A stretch of 36,903 nucleotides of DNA from an uncultured Lachnospiraceae bacterium (GCA_946414825.1 CAMKQB010000015.1:1-36903), one strand, 5' to 3'. Shown: positions 7,414 to 15,720, counted from the first letter of the stretch. Translations and numbers: made by a program. Notes: generated from the letters alone by a model not told the origin.

Positions 7414-7725
7414 TTAAGCAGATACTACTTGCTCGAGCTTCTGCTTTGGAACAGCACCTACTACTCTGTCAGCCTCTTCTCCATTTTTGAAAAGGATCAT
7501 GCAAGGAATACTTGATATTCCGTAAAGTACAGCCAGTCTCTCTGCATCATCTACATCAATCTTAGCAAAAACCACATCCTGCTTCTCCTCAGACAGTTGT
7601 TCAAGGATAGGTGACATCATCTTACATGGACCACACCATGTTGCGTAGAAATCTACAAATACAGGCTTATCGCTCTTAAGTACTACTTCATCAAATTCAT
7701 TTTCTTTAATCTCAACTACTGCCAT
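7414..7725 (-). CDS. trxA: Thioredoxin
   Basis: This is a 103-residue thioredoxin with active site WCGPCK (Cys31, Cys34), the PVFVDFYATW strand before it and cis-Pro74. The residue after the cis-proline is Cys75, where thioredoxins usually have Thr or another non-thiol residue, so this protein has a third cysteine close to the active site. It begins two bases after the ohrR-like stop codon and precedes trxB, so it is expressed with the peroxidase and is its likely reductant. Confidence 0.95.
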   Translation of the reverse strand: MAVVEIKENEFDEVVLKSDKPVFVDFYATWCGPCKMMSPILEQLSEEKQDVVFAKIDVDDAERLAVLYGISSIPCMILFKNGEEADRVVGAVPKQKLEQVVSA

Positions 7726-7727
7726 TT

Positions 7728-8177
7728 TTACTTACCTCCATCTAATTCATCAAAATTACCCAGTATCTTGTATAAAGTCTTGTATAGTTCCGCTGCTTCT
7801 TTTTCGGAAATGTTAACACATCCCCCCATCATAGAAGGAATCTTGACTGCCCTGTCTCTTAGCTTATCTCCTTCAGCAGTTATCTCAACTATTACATTTC
7901 TCTCGTCGTCCTTAGATCTGTTCTTGGTTATATACCCCTTAGCCTCCAGCTTCTTAATAACTGGTGTCAGGGTACCTGAATCAAGATATAGGCATTTACC
8001 CAGATCGGATACATTTGCCTTCTTCTTCTCCCACAGTACCATCATAGTGATGTACTGAGTGTAGGTCAGATCCAGTTCGTCCAGAAATGGCTTATAGTGC
8101 TTTGTAATTGCCTTAGAACATGCATAGAGAGGAAAACATAATTGATTTTCCAGTTTTAAACAGTCGTACTTACTCAT
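7728..8177 (-). CDS. ohrR: OhrR-like MarR-family peroxide sensor/repressor
   Basis: This 149-residue winged-helix repressor resembles OhrR, which leaves DNA when organic peroxides oxidise a reactive cysteine. The N-terminal LENQLCFPLYACSKAIT carries the conserved sensor Cys14. The recognition region CLYLDSGTLTPVIKKLEAKGYI and wing RSKDDERNVIVEIT are typical of the OhrR branch. Cys120 lies about as far from Cys14 as the resolving cysteine lies from the sensor cysteine in two-cysteine OhrR proteins such as that of Xanthomonas, suggesting a disulfide mechanism. Cys6, Cys20 and Cys62 are extra. It begins six bases after the peroxidase stop. Two OhrR-type boxes overlap the operon promoter, so it probably represses its own operon. 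No ohr gene is nearby. Confidence 0.87.
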   Translation of the reverse strand: MSKYDCLKLENQLCFPLYACSKAITKHYKPFLDELDLTYTQYITMMVLWEKKKANVSDLGKCLYLDSGTLTPVIKKLEAKGYITKNRSKDDERNVIVEITAEGDKLRDRAVKIPSMMGGCVNISEKEAAELYKTLYKILGNFDELDGGK

Positions 8178-8183
8178 CTAAGA

Positions 8184-8738
8184 TTATCCTTCCTCATTTA
8201 TAAGTTCTTCAACGCATTTTGCAACCTTCTTCATGTCAGCTGTTGGCTCGAATCTGGCTACAACTTCACCCTTACGGTTAATTATGAACTTAGTAAAGTT
8301 CCACTTGATCTCAGGATTATTCTTATAATCCTTATCGATCTTCTTCAGCAGTGCTGACATAGCTATTGCCTTAGGTCCGGAACCAAAACCTTCAAATCCT
8401 TTCTCGGTCTTCAGGAACTTGAAGAGGTCGATAGCTGTTTCGCCATTAACATCTGACTTCTTCATCTGAGGGAACTGAGTATTGTACTTCAGCATGCATG
8501 TCTGATGTGTTTCCTCATCTGATTCTGGAGACTGTCCAGCAAACTGATTACAAGGAACATCTACTATTTCAAGTCCCTTATCATGAAAGTCTTCATACAT
8601 CTTTTCAAGATCCTTGTAATGTGGAGCAAATCCACAACCAAGTGCTGTATTTACTACGAGGACAACCTTTCCCTCGAAATCCTTCATTGCTACTTCACTA
8701 CCATCCGGTGCTGTTACACTAATATCATAAAAATTCAT
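8184..8738 (-). CDS. Glutathione peroxidase-family (thioredoxin-dependent) peroxidase
   Basis: This 184-residue enzyme reduces hydroperoxides. The peroxidatic site GCGFAPHY has Cys35 where animal enzymes have selenocysteine. VPCNQFAGQ (61-69) gives the catalytic Gln, and WNF (146-148) gives Trp and Asn. Cys81 in the helix before NTQFPQMKKSDVNG is placed like the resolving cysteine of thioredoxin-using members. Being first in an operon with trxA and trxB, thioredoxin rather than glutathione is its likely reductant. An AGGAGG site precedes the ATG, and the promoter overlaps OhrR-type boxes. Confidence 0.92.
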   Translation of the reverse strand: MNFYDISVTAPDGSEVAMKDFEGKVVLVVNTALGCGFAPHYKDLEKMYEDFHDKGLEIVDVPCNQFAGQSPESDEETHQTCMLKYNTQFPQMKKSDVNGETAIDLFKFLKTEKGFEGFGSGPKAIAMSALLKKIDKDYKNNPEIKWNFTKFIINRKGEVVARFEPTADMKKVAKCVEELINEEG

Positions 8739-8787
8739 TTGACATACCTCCTAAAAAACTGAATCAAAATTAAACAATTAGGTTGTG

Positions 8788-8817
8788 TACAATTTAATTA
8801 TACACAATTTAATTGGT
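8788..8817. promoter_or_regulatory. Two tandem OhrR-type operator boxes
   Basis: Two 15-base units lie end to end: TACAATTTAATTATA (8788-8802) and CACAATTTAATTGGT (8803-8817). Both fit the known OhrR box TACAATT-N-AATTGTA, and the 15-base tandem spacing is that of the Bacillus subtilis ohrA operator. They cover the spacer and -10 element of the peroxidase operon promoter. Confidence 0.8.
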
Positions 8818-8824
8818 AAGTCAA
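8797..8824 (-). promoter_or_regulatory. Promoter of the peroxidase-ohrR-trxA-trxB operon
   Basis: On the minus strand TTGACT (8824-8819) and TATAAT (8802-8797) are 16 bases apart, about 60 bases before the peroxidase start. The OhrR-type boxes sit on the spacer and -10, so a bound repressor would exclude polymerase. Confidence 0.75.
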
Positions 8825-8848
8825 ATGTTTTTTAAATATTTTTTATTT

Positions 8849-10144
8849 TTATATAATAACCTTAAATTCTGTAGTATCGTCCTTTGAAGAGGCGCTTATA
8901 GTGCCGCCATGGTTAGTAACAATTTTCTTAGCTATAGCCAGACCAAGGCCGTATCTATTCTCACTTCTTGTGCGGGACTTATCGGCACGGTAGAATCTCT
9001 CGAATATCTTCTCTTCATCTCCCTCCGCTATAGGGTCTCCATGATTGATAATCTTAAGGACTACATTATTCTTACTTCTATAAAGCTTTACTGCTACAGC
9101 CGTATCCTTATAGCTATGCTTAATTGCATTATCTATTAGGGTGGAGGTCAGCTTCTCCATCTCGTCCTTACTACATTTCAGGGTTATACCTTCTTCGATA
9201 TCTGACTCCATAGCTACTCCAGACTCGTAGGCTACACCTTCAAATACTAGACTAGTCTTTTCTACTATCTTAGAGAGATTCTCGTCCTTATATTCCGCCT
9301 GTGATACACCTTCCTCAAGCTTTGATAGATCTAAGAGTCCTGAGATAAGCTTATTCATTCTGTCAGATTCGTATCTGATATTCTCAATATATTTCTTATT
9401 AGATTCATCCTCAGTTATCTCATCTGAAGAAGCCATAATTACGGCAAGAGGCGTCTTCAGCTCATGAGAAGCATCCGCTATAAATTCTCTCTGTTTTTCA
9501 AAGGCTTCTCTAGCAGGCTTAGTTATCCAGCTAGTAACGAGCTTTGCAACTACAGCAATAATAGCCTCAAGTACTATGAATATAATTATAGTTTCAATAA
9601 GGAGCTTTCTAAGCTTCGAAGCTATACTACTTTGATTTATAATTACTATCTTGTTCCATCTATAATTAAAGGAATAACCGTCTCTATAGAGATTCTCTAT
9701 TCTGATAGTATCATTACTATATTTTGTAAGAATCTCATCTGCTGCAGCCTCAGCATTGAAGTCTGACTCTTCATTTCCGTGACTTATGATTCTGGTGACC
9801 GCTCCATTTGTGAGTTCAGCAGTATATACCTCATGATCCATGAACATCATGTTCTCTATATCCGGAGCCTCAGCTGATTCTTTCGAAGCTTCTTCTGAGG
9901 CTTCTTCAGAAAACTCACCTTTCTTAGGCTCCTGGTTACCATTCTGGAAATTCATATCTCCTTCGCTATCAGGAGGTGCCGCTCCACCGAACATACCACG
10001 ATCATCCATTACTCTTAGATTACGAGATATACTCTCATATTCTCTTCTGTAACCAATAATATTCACTATAACAAGGCTTACTATAAGAATAACTGTAAGC
10101 ATCCCGAAGAGTATCAGGAAAACCTTCTTATTTAGTTCCTTCAT
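8849..10144 (-). CDS. Membrane sensor histidine kinase
   Basis: This is a 431-residue two-component kinase. Membrane segments are at about 7-31 and 182-205, with an extracytoplasmic region between them. Residues 72-95 of that region are a low-complexity stretch rich in Glu, Ala and Ser. There is little or no HAMP. The H-box FIADASHELKTPL places the phosphorylated histidine at 227. The ATP-binding domain has IDNAIKH (337-343), NHGDPI (367-372), FERFYRAD (381-388) and YGLGLAIAK (398-406), so it should be active. It overlaps the response regulator gene by 17 bases, a sure sign of a cognate pair. The stimulus is unknown. Confidence 0.9.
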   Translation of the reverse strand: MKELNKKVFLILFGMLTVILIVSLVIVNIIGYRREYESISRNLRVMDDRGMFGGAAPPDSEGDMNFQNGNQEPKKGEFSEEASEEASKESAEAPDIENMMFMDHEVYTAELTNGAVTRIISHGNEESDFNAEAAADEILTKYSNDTIRIENLYRDGYSFNYRWNKIVIINQSSIASKLRKLLIETIIIFIVLEAIIAVVAKLVTSWITKPAREAFEKQREFIADASHELKTPLAVIMASSDEITEDESNKKYIENIRYESDRMNKLISGLLDLSKLEEGVSQAEYKDENLSKIVEKTSLVFEGVAYESGVAMESDIEEGITLKCSKDEMEKLTSTLIDNAIKHSYKDTAVAVKLYRSKNNVVLKIINHGDPIAEGDEEKIFERFYRADKSRTRSENRYGLGLAIAKKIVTNHGGTISASSKDDTTEFKVII

Positions 10145-10817
10145 TTACCATCTCCATCTTATAACCCATATTTCTTAGTGACTTTATAGTTATATCTGCA
10201 TCCACAATTTTGAGTTTCTTTCTGACAAAGGATAAATATGCCTCAAGATTATTCGATAGTGTGTCGTTATCCATTCCCCATACACGGTCAAATATCATTT
10301 CCTTAGAGAGCACCTGATTCGGATTCATCATGAAATACTCCAGGAGCTGAAATTCTTTATTATTTATCTTGATGCTTTCCTCCGTATCCTTATTTACTAC
10401 CGCTGGCGTATTGTAGTCTAGAACAATATTTCCAAACTGCAGCTCTTCCTTTACAACTGTTTCAACCCGGAGCTGTGCATTTATTCGCGCAACGAGCTCA
10501 TCAATATGGAAAGGCTTCGGAACATAGTCATTTGCACCCTCACTGAAGCCCTTAAGTTTATCTTCTAGTTCGCCCTTAGCGGTTAACATAATAACTTTTG
10601 AGGTAATCCCTTCAGCTCTTATCTCCCTCAGTATTTCGATACCATCCTTCTTAGGTAGCATGATATCCAGCAGTATCAGGTCATAAATTCCTGTAAGCGC
10701 GTCATAGAGTCCCGACTCGCCATCATTTCTAACATCAACTGTATATCTTTCCTTCTTCAGTCTCTGTGCCACAAGTTCAGCAAGAGATTCTTCATCTTCT
10801 ACAAGTAGTATTCTCAT
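10128..10817 (-). CDS. OmpR/PhoB-family response regulator
   Basis: This 229-residue DNA-binding regulator has a receiver domain with acidic pocket EDE at 7-9, phospho-acceptor Asp51 (LLDIMLPKKDG), Thr79 and Lys101 (YVPKPF). A winged-helix domain follows (about 125-223; FQLLEYFMMNPNQVLSKEMI, NNLEAYLSFVRKKL). It precedes and overlaps its histidine kinase. Only 55 bases separate it from trmL upstream, so it may be read from an upstream promoter as well as its own. Targets are unknown. Confidence 0.92.
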   Translation of the reverse strand: MRILLVEDEESLAELVAQRLKKERYTVDVRNDGESGLYDALTGIYDLILLDIMLPKKDGIEILREIRAEGITSKVIMLTAKGELEDKLKGFSEGANDYVPKPFHIDELVARINAQLRVETVVKEELQFGNIVLDYNTPAVVNKDTEESIKINNKEFQLLEYFMMNPNQVLSKEMIFDRVWGMDNDTLSNNLEAYLSFVRKKLKIVDADITIKSLRNMGYKMEMVNEGTK

Positions 10818-10872
10818 AAACTCTCCTGTTTCTTATTTCTTTAACATCTTATACTTTCTTTCTTATCCAAGC

Positions 10873-11367
10873 CTACCATTCCAGTCTGTGCAAATCCCCC
10901 TCTGTCTCAAGCCCGGGATAATCCATCTGTCTCAGCGCCTCGTAAGTTACAATTGCAACAGAGTTCGCAAGATTGAGTGACCGCTCCTCCGGAAGCATTG
11001 GTATACGTATACAGGTATCCGGATGCTCTACGAGTATCTCTTCAGGTATACCAGCACTCTCCTTTCCGAACATTATATAGTCGCCATCCCTGAACTCCAC
11101 ATCCGAGTGTCTGTTCTTCCCCTTTGTAGTCGCGTAGAAGACTCTCGCGTCAGGACCTATACTATCGTAGAACTCTTCTACATTTGCATATAAATGCACA
11201 TCCAGCCTTGGCCAATAATCCAGTCCTGCACGCTTCAGCTGTTTCTCATTTATCCTGAATCCCAAAGGTTCTATTAAATGAAGAGACGAACCTGTTATTA
11301 CGCAGGTTCGCCCAATATTACCAGTATTTGCAGGCATTTCTGGTTCTAACAAAACAATATTTAACAT
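10873..11367 (-). CDS. trmL: tRNA (cytidine(34)-2'-O)-methyltransferase
   Basis: This 164-residue SPOUT-family methyltransferase methylates the 2'-O of the wobble nucleotide in certain leucine tRNAs, using S-adenosylmethionine. It shows EPEMPANTGNIGRTC at the N-terminus, FGKESAGIPEEI and IPMLPEERSLNLANSVAIVTYEALRQ, which form the trefoil-knot cofactor site. Length is normal. It lies 52 bases after surE on the same strand. Confidence 0.92.
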   Translation of the reverse strand: MLNIVLLEPEMPANTGNIGRTCVITGSSLHLIEPLGFRINEKQLKRAGLDYWPRLDVHLYANVEEFYDSIGPDARVFYATTKGKNRHSDVEFRDGDYIMFGKESAGIPEEILVEHPDTCIRIPMLPEERSLNLANSVAIVTYEALRQMDYPGLETEGDLHRLEW

Positions 11368-11419
11368 ATTCTGATTATTCCTTTATATAGTCTTGATATA
11401 AATATAATCCATTTTGAAG

Positions 11420-12190
11420 CTAAATGCCAACATTATTAACTATTGAAATAGATATGCTGTTATCTATAAGCGCCTGTATATCAGTGCCTTCCTCCGCCTT
11501 CTCCTGATAACGACCATCTATCATATATCTCGCACCGCCATTATCCAGACAAGCGGTCTGCTGATACCTGTCTACGAAGAACATACTTCTTGATATCTTC
11601 CTATCCCGAAGTATCTCCTGAAAATCTGTGAGATTGCAGTTCGGAAAATTAACATTCCATATCTGACCGAATTCCAGCTTCTTATCAATAAGTTCTATAA
11701 CTATCTCTCTCAGATATTTATCCGTCACCTCGTGTACTCCGCCCTGTCCCTCAGATAGAGCAATTCCTATAAAACCCTGGAAAGCCGCCTCAAAAGCAGC
11801 TCCACATGTACCGGAATACTGAATATCTGTAGCTGTATTATAACCATTATTTACACCTGACAGTACAACATCAGGCTTATATGGCATAACACTTAAGCTT
11901 CCAACTCTTACACAGTCCCCAGGTGTACCACTACAGGTAAAAGCATTTACACCCTCTATTCCATAATCATAAGGATATATATCTATGGAACCATGAAGAG
12001 TTATAGCATGTGATGATGTACTTCTCTCGCCATCAGGTGCTACTATCCATATCTCACCTAAGTCCTGTACGACCTCGACCAGTCGCCTAAGTCCATTGGC
12101 CTCAATTCCATCATCATTTGTTATAAGTATTTTGCGGATACTTTCAGTATTCTCAAGTTCATCTGATGAATCCTTTGGATGCTTCATCAT
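11420..12190 (-). CDS. surE: 5'/3'-nucleotidase SurE
   Basis: This protein of about 256 residues is a metal-dependent nucleoside monophosphate phosphatase. The metal-site motif ILITNDDGIEANGL, the segment VAPDGERSTSSHAIT, and SGVNNGYNTATDIQYSGTCGAAFEAAFQG contain the conserved Asp, Ser and Asn ligands. The C-terminal IDGRYQEKAEEGTDIQALIDNSISIS is usual. I prefer the ATG pair at 12190/12187, which has GGGAG upstream, over the ATG at 12217, where the purine run sits too close. A Ser/Glu-rich leader of about 15 residues remains before the domain. It is divergent from the DUF4173 gene. Confidence 0.9.
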   Translation of the reverse strand: MMKHPKDSSDELENTESIRKILITNDDGIEANGLRRLVEVVQDLGEIWIVAPDGERSTSSHAITLHGSIDIYPYDYGIEGVNAFTCSGTPGDCVRVGSLSVMPYKPDVVLSGVNNGYNTATDIQYSGTCGAAFEAAFQGFIGIALSEGQGGVHEVTDKYLREIVIELIDKKLEFGQIWNVNFPNCNLTDFQEILRDRKISRSMFFVDRYQQTACLDNGGARYMIDGRYQEKAEEGTDIQALIDNSISISIVNNVGI

Positions 12191-12352
12191 AGTTCTCCCA
12201 TTTTCCTTTATATGCATTTCCTTTATTACTATGTTGAATTATACCATATATTCTTGATGTTTTTTAGATGGCAATTTGCAACATAGTTGATGTCGAATTG
12301 AACCATAATCAAAACGTAATATACAGGTATCCAAATATGGAGGTATCTTAAA

Positions 12353-14020
12353 ATGAATGAAACGAATAACATAAATAACGGTAGTGTCTACAGACCGAAT
12401 ATGTCAGGTCAGAATTCCCAGACAATGTCAGGGTTTACGGCTCCTCCCAGAAATGCTGTCCAGCAGGGATATATGCCAGGACCTGGAAATGCCCAGATGG
12501 GCTACTGGGGCATGGTAGCAAGAGAAACTCCTGAGCAGACTAAAGAAAGAGCCCGTATAGGAAGTAAGCTATTCCGACTCACATTGGCATATGCACTGTT
12601 CTTTACATTTTGTTTATATAACAATCCTTCAGGTGTGACTATGCCCCTATTTGCGGCTGGTACACTGGTATATATCTGTTATATGCTGAACTTCTATGGA
12701 GTAAAGATAAAGAAATCCAGTTATTTCTACGGAGCTGTCATTCTTGGACTCTCCATCTCCAATATGCTGACCGGAAATTCATTTTTCATATTCTTTAACT
12801 GTATCGGCATACTACTGCTTACATTTGTATTCTTGCTTCATAATGTTTACGACGATTCAAAATGGAATCTTCCGAAAACCACCATCGCCATCCTTGAATC
12901 CTCCTTTGGTTCTCTTGGATGTCTCGATGATTATATAAAAGATAAACGTGCCATGAAGGAACATGGTCAAACTAATGCAGGGGGATCCTCTGGTAGAAAT
13001 GGTATTCTGGGGTCAGTTATTCTGGGACTTGTTATCGCAGTTCCAGTAGTTGCAATCATCCTCGCTCTCCTGGTAAATGCTGATGTTGTATTTAAAACAC
13101 TGGTTACAGATTACCTTTCTATCAAGGTGGACGGCGTCACAATATTTGGCGTGGTTATGACATTTATCTTCAGTTACTTCGCCTCCTTCTGCATAATGAG
13201 ATTCTTCGCCAAGAAAAGGATCAAGGAAGAGGTTACCAGCCACAATAACTTCGAGCCCGTGGTTGCAATCACGGTTCTATCCATAATCGGAGTTATCTAT
13301 ATGGCTTTCTCTTTGATTCAGATCATCTTCCTTTTCTGGGGAGGCATGAAGCTGCCGGACGGCTACACCTATGCTGAGTACGCAAGGGAAGGCTTCTTCC
13401 AGTTGCTTGCTGTTTGTATCATAAATGTAATTATCGTGATATTTGTGAAGGATTATTACAGAGAGCATGTAATACTGAAGGGGCTGATGACGCTGATATC
13501 GCTCTGCACTTATATAATGATTGCATCCAGTGGCCTCAGAATGCTGATGTATATAGATAGTTACAATCTGTCCTTTGACAGAATACTGGTTCTCTGGACG
13601 CTCGCAGTACTGAGCTTCCTGCTGGTGGGTATAATTGTTTCGATTTATAAGTCAAGCTTCCCGCTATTTAGATATGGAGTTGTGATTGTCAGCATCTTCT
13701 ATATGGCACTAAGCTTCTCACATACAGATAATATTATCGCCAGATACAACCTGTCTGCACTTGCTAACAGCGAGGTCAGCGCTGTGGTTGATGACGAAAA
13801 AGATAATGATTTTACATCAAGAAAAAAAGAAGACTTAATTGACTACTACTATCTGGTTAACAATCTGTCTACAGATGCAGCACCAGCTATGAAGGAGCTA
13901 TGTCCAAAGAAGTACAGAGATCAGTACTTTAAAAGAAACGCAAAATATTATAATGATACACAGCTCAGACATTTTAATGTGTCAAGATATACAGCCAGAA
14001 TGTTAGCTGAAAGTAAATAA
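12353..14020 (+). CDS. DUF4173-type polytopic membrane protein
   Basis: This 555-residue membrane protein has a Gln/Asn/Gly/Pro-rich cytoplasmic N-terminus of about 60 residues, then roughly 11 hydrophobic segments, and a soluble C-terminal tail (about 470-555; DDEKDNDFTSRKKEDLIDYYYL). The segment order, NPSGVTMPLF near the first helices and the AEYAREGFFQLLAVCIINV region match DUF4173, a family of unknown function. An AGGAGG-like site (GGAGGTATCTTAAA) precedes the ATG. It is a single-gene unit closed by a strong terminator and divergent from surE. No catalytic motif is visible. Confidence 0.8.
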   Translation: MNETNNINNGSVYRPNMSGQNSQTMSGFTAPPRNAVQQGYMPGPGNAQMGYWGMVARETPEQTKERARIGSKLFRLTLAYALFFTFCLYNNPSGVTMPLFAAGTLVYICYMLNFYGVKIKKSSYFYGAVILGLSISNMLTGNSFFIFFNCIGILLLTFVFLLHNVYDDSKWNLPKTTIAILESSFGSLGCLDDYIKDKRAMKEHGQTNAGGSSGRNGILGSVILGLVIAVPVVAIILALLVNADVVFKTLVTDYLSIKVDGVTIFGVVMTFIFSYFASFCIMRFFAKKRIKEEVTSHNNFEPVVAITVLSIIGVIYMAFSLIQIIFLFWGGMKLPDGYTYAEYAREGFFQLLAVCIINVIIVIFVKDYYREHVILKGLMTLISLCTYIMIASSGLRMLMYIDSYNLSFDRILVLWTLAVLSFLLVGIIVSIYKSSFPLFRYGVVIVSIFYMALSFSHTDNIIARYNLSALANSEVSAVVDDEKDNDFTSRKKEDLIDYYYLVNNLSTDAAPAMKELCPKKYRDQYFKRNAKYYNDTQLRHFNVSRYTARMLAESK

Positions 14021-14035
14021 GTACGACATAATCTA

Positions 14036-14088
14036 AAAGCCCGCAGATCTTAAGAAGTTAAATACTCCCTAAGCTGCGGGCTCTTTTG
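14036..14088. terminator. Bidirectional terminator between DUF4173 and lipase genes
   Basis: AGCCCGCAG (14038-14046) pairs with CTGCGGGCT (14074-14082) around a 27-base loop, with T-rich tracts on both sides. It can stop the plus-strand DUF4173 transcript and the convergent minus-strand lipase transcript. Confidence 0.8.
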
Positions 14089-14092
14089 TAAA

Positions 14093-15304
14093 TTATAAAC
14101 CTCTGGCCTTGAGGTCGCTTACAAGTTTTACATAAAATTCTCTAACATCAAAGCCTGATATATTCTCACGATTAAGGTCAATCATATCTCCATGGGATAT
14201 ACCTCTATTCTTCTTATTCTCTATATAGGTATAGTTCTTACCCCAACGGAAGGAAGGTTCTCCTACCAGTCCGTCATTTGGTCCGTCAAATCTACCCACG
14301 AAAAGATAACTCATATTTAGTGGAAATGCCCCACTAGTTGCATTTTTCATACAAGAGCCCACACTCTGTGTATATACACCATGGGCGCCGTAGTCAAAGG
14401 TCGAAAGAGCTCCCCATATCTGCTTACAGCGAACTGCCGTAAGGTCTGTAACTGCTGCTATAAAGTCCGGATTCTTGTCTCCCATCTTGCGGAGTGCCGC
14501 ATTATAAGCACTTGCCACCTTCTCCTGAAGTCCATCCGGAGCTTTGGTAAGTAAGTACTCTGCAAATTCACATCCCAGATGAGGGGTATTGATAGTTGTT
14601 ATGGAAGCAACATAGTCTGAAACTCCCTGCATGGCTACTGCCGTCTTAACATCCAGACCGCCCTTTGAATGTGCTATTATATTCAGCTTGCCGCAGCCTG
14701 TAGTCTCAACTATCTCTCTTATTCTAGCCGCCAGTTCCTTGGAGCTATTCTCAACGGATGCAGCCGACTGATGATTTCCGTAATAGATAGTTGCGCCATT
14801 TTTAATCAGCTCCTCTGGAACACGTCCCCAATAATTGAAATATTTATAATCTCTGAAGAATACTCCGTGGACCATAAGTAATGGATACTTAGTCTTGCAA
14901 ACCTGCTCCTTTGCTCTACTTAGATCAAGCTTCAGCTTTGCTTTCTCGAAGCTGTATTCATTTGTTGCTATGGTAATGATAAATACGAGAACCACAAGGT
15001 TTACTATTGGCATCATCCCACAAATGATTCCGAGGATTCGCATTTTTAATCCCAACTGAGTTGAAGTTATGTAAACCAAGATAATACCAAGCCAGAAAAT
15101 AACTGTTTCGTAAATAATTGCCGCCACTACCCATTGCCAATAATCGCGGAATACATCCTTGATTCCGTCCTTGATCAGCAGGACAATGAGTCCAATCGAT
15201 AGAGCAAAAACTGAAATCATAAAGATAATCAGAAGTATACTTCCGAGATTCAGGAGATTCAGTCTTGCTTTTGTTATTGGTTTTTCTACTCTTCTGTCTG
15301 TCAT
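14093..15304 (-). CDS. Membrane-anchored alpha/beta-hydrolase (lipase-like)
   Basis: This 403-residue protein has three N-terminal membrane helices (about 18-45, 57-80 and 86-112) and a lipase-type hydrolase domain from about 138. LLMVHGVFFRD is the oxyanion-hole strand. The nucleophile elbow is AHSKGG with Ser213, the Ala-first variant also seen in Bacillus lipases. DGPNDGLVGEPSF is likely to supply the acid, and ISHGDM the His. It may act on membrane lipids or esters at the cell surface; the substrate is not evident. Its ATG overlaps the upstream small gene stop by four bases (ATGA), so the two are coupled. Confidence 0.85.
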   Translation of the reverse strand: MTDRRVEKPITKARLNLLNLGSILLIIFMISVFALSIGLIVLLIKDGIKDVFRDYWQWVVAAIIYETVIFWLGIILVYITSTQLGLKMRILGIICGMMPIVNLVVLVFIITIATNEYSFEKAKLKLDLSRAKEQVCKTKYPLLMVHGVFFRDYKYFNYWGRVPEELIKNGATIYYGNHQSAASVENSSKELAARIREIVETTGCGKLNIIAHSKGGLDVKTAVAMQGVSDYVASITTINTPHLGCEFAEYLLTKAPDGLQEKVASAYNAALRKMGDKNPDFIAAVTDLTAVRCKQIWGALSTFDYGAHGVYTQSVGSCMKNATSGAFPLNMSYLFVGRFDGPNDGLVGEPSFRWGKNYTYIENKKNRGISHGDMIDLNRENISGFDVREFYVKLVSDLKARGL

Positions 15305-15720
15305 TCTTCCCCCTCAAGCTCTACTACAACCGTCACTTTTTTGTCATTAACCTCGAGTCCTTTAATGGATATGTTATCCCAGTCAAAGGACATCGCTTCT
15401 ATCTCCGCTGTCTTTACATCTCTGTCTACGAGAATGTATCTATGTCCTTTGGAATTAACACATATAGCAAAGTAAAGCTTCGGACTTTCTATCTCATATA
15501 CGTGATTCAGCTTGTACTGCATTTCCTGCTTCTCATCTGTATCGAGATTATGAACTGTAAGTACGGGGCCCGTACCATCTGGTGCCTCATTTATCTTTCT
15601 CAGCTCCTCAGGAAGCTTATCCTCCGTGAGGTAGCCAAACCTTATGATATCACCGAAGGTCTTCACTTCCTTCTTGTAGGTGAACTTGTTTATTAATCTT
15701 TTAAATGCATGTAAAATCAT
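15301..15720 (-). CDS. Hypothetical protein coupled to the lipase gene
   Basis: I do not recognise this 139-residue soluble protein. It begins with a basic, possibly amphipathic helix (MILHAFKRLINKFTYKKEV), then DIIRFGYLTEDKLPEELRKI and an acidic, beta-rich C-terminal half with SFDWDNISIKG near the end. There is no signal peptide or membrane segment. I chose ATG 15720, which has AGGAG six bases upstream; a longer frame would need a TTG. The four-base overlap with the lipase gene suggests a functional partner or chaperone, but that is only context. Confidence 0.7.
   Translation of the reverse strand: MILHAFKRLINKFTYKKEVKTFGDIIRFGYLTEDKLPEELRKINEAPDGTGPVLTVHNLDTDEKQEMQYKLNHVYEIESPKLYFAICVNSKGHRYILVDRDVKTAEIEAMSFDWDNISIKGLEVNDKKVTVVVELEGEE

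Noticed and set aside
15265..15696. Plus-strand open frame of 143 codons antisense to the small lipase-linked gene
   Set aside because: Its opening residues are Leu/Phe runs from antisense reading, and the minus-strand gene has a good ribosome site and an ATGA link to the lipase.
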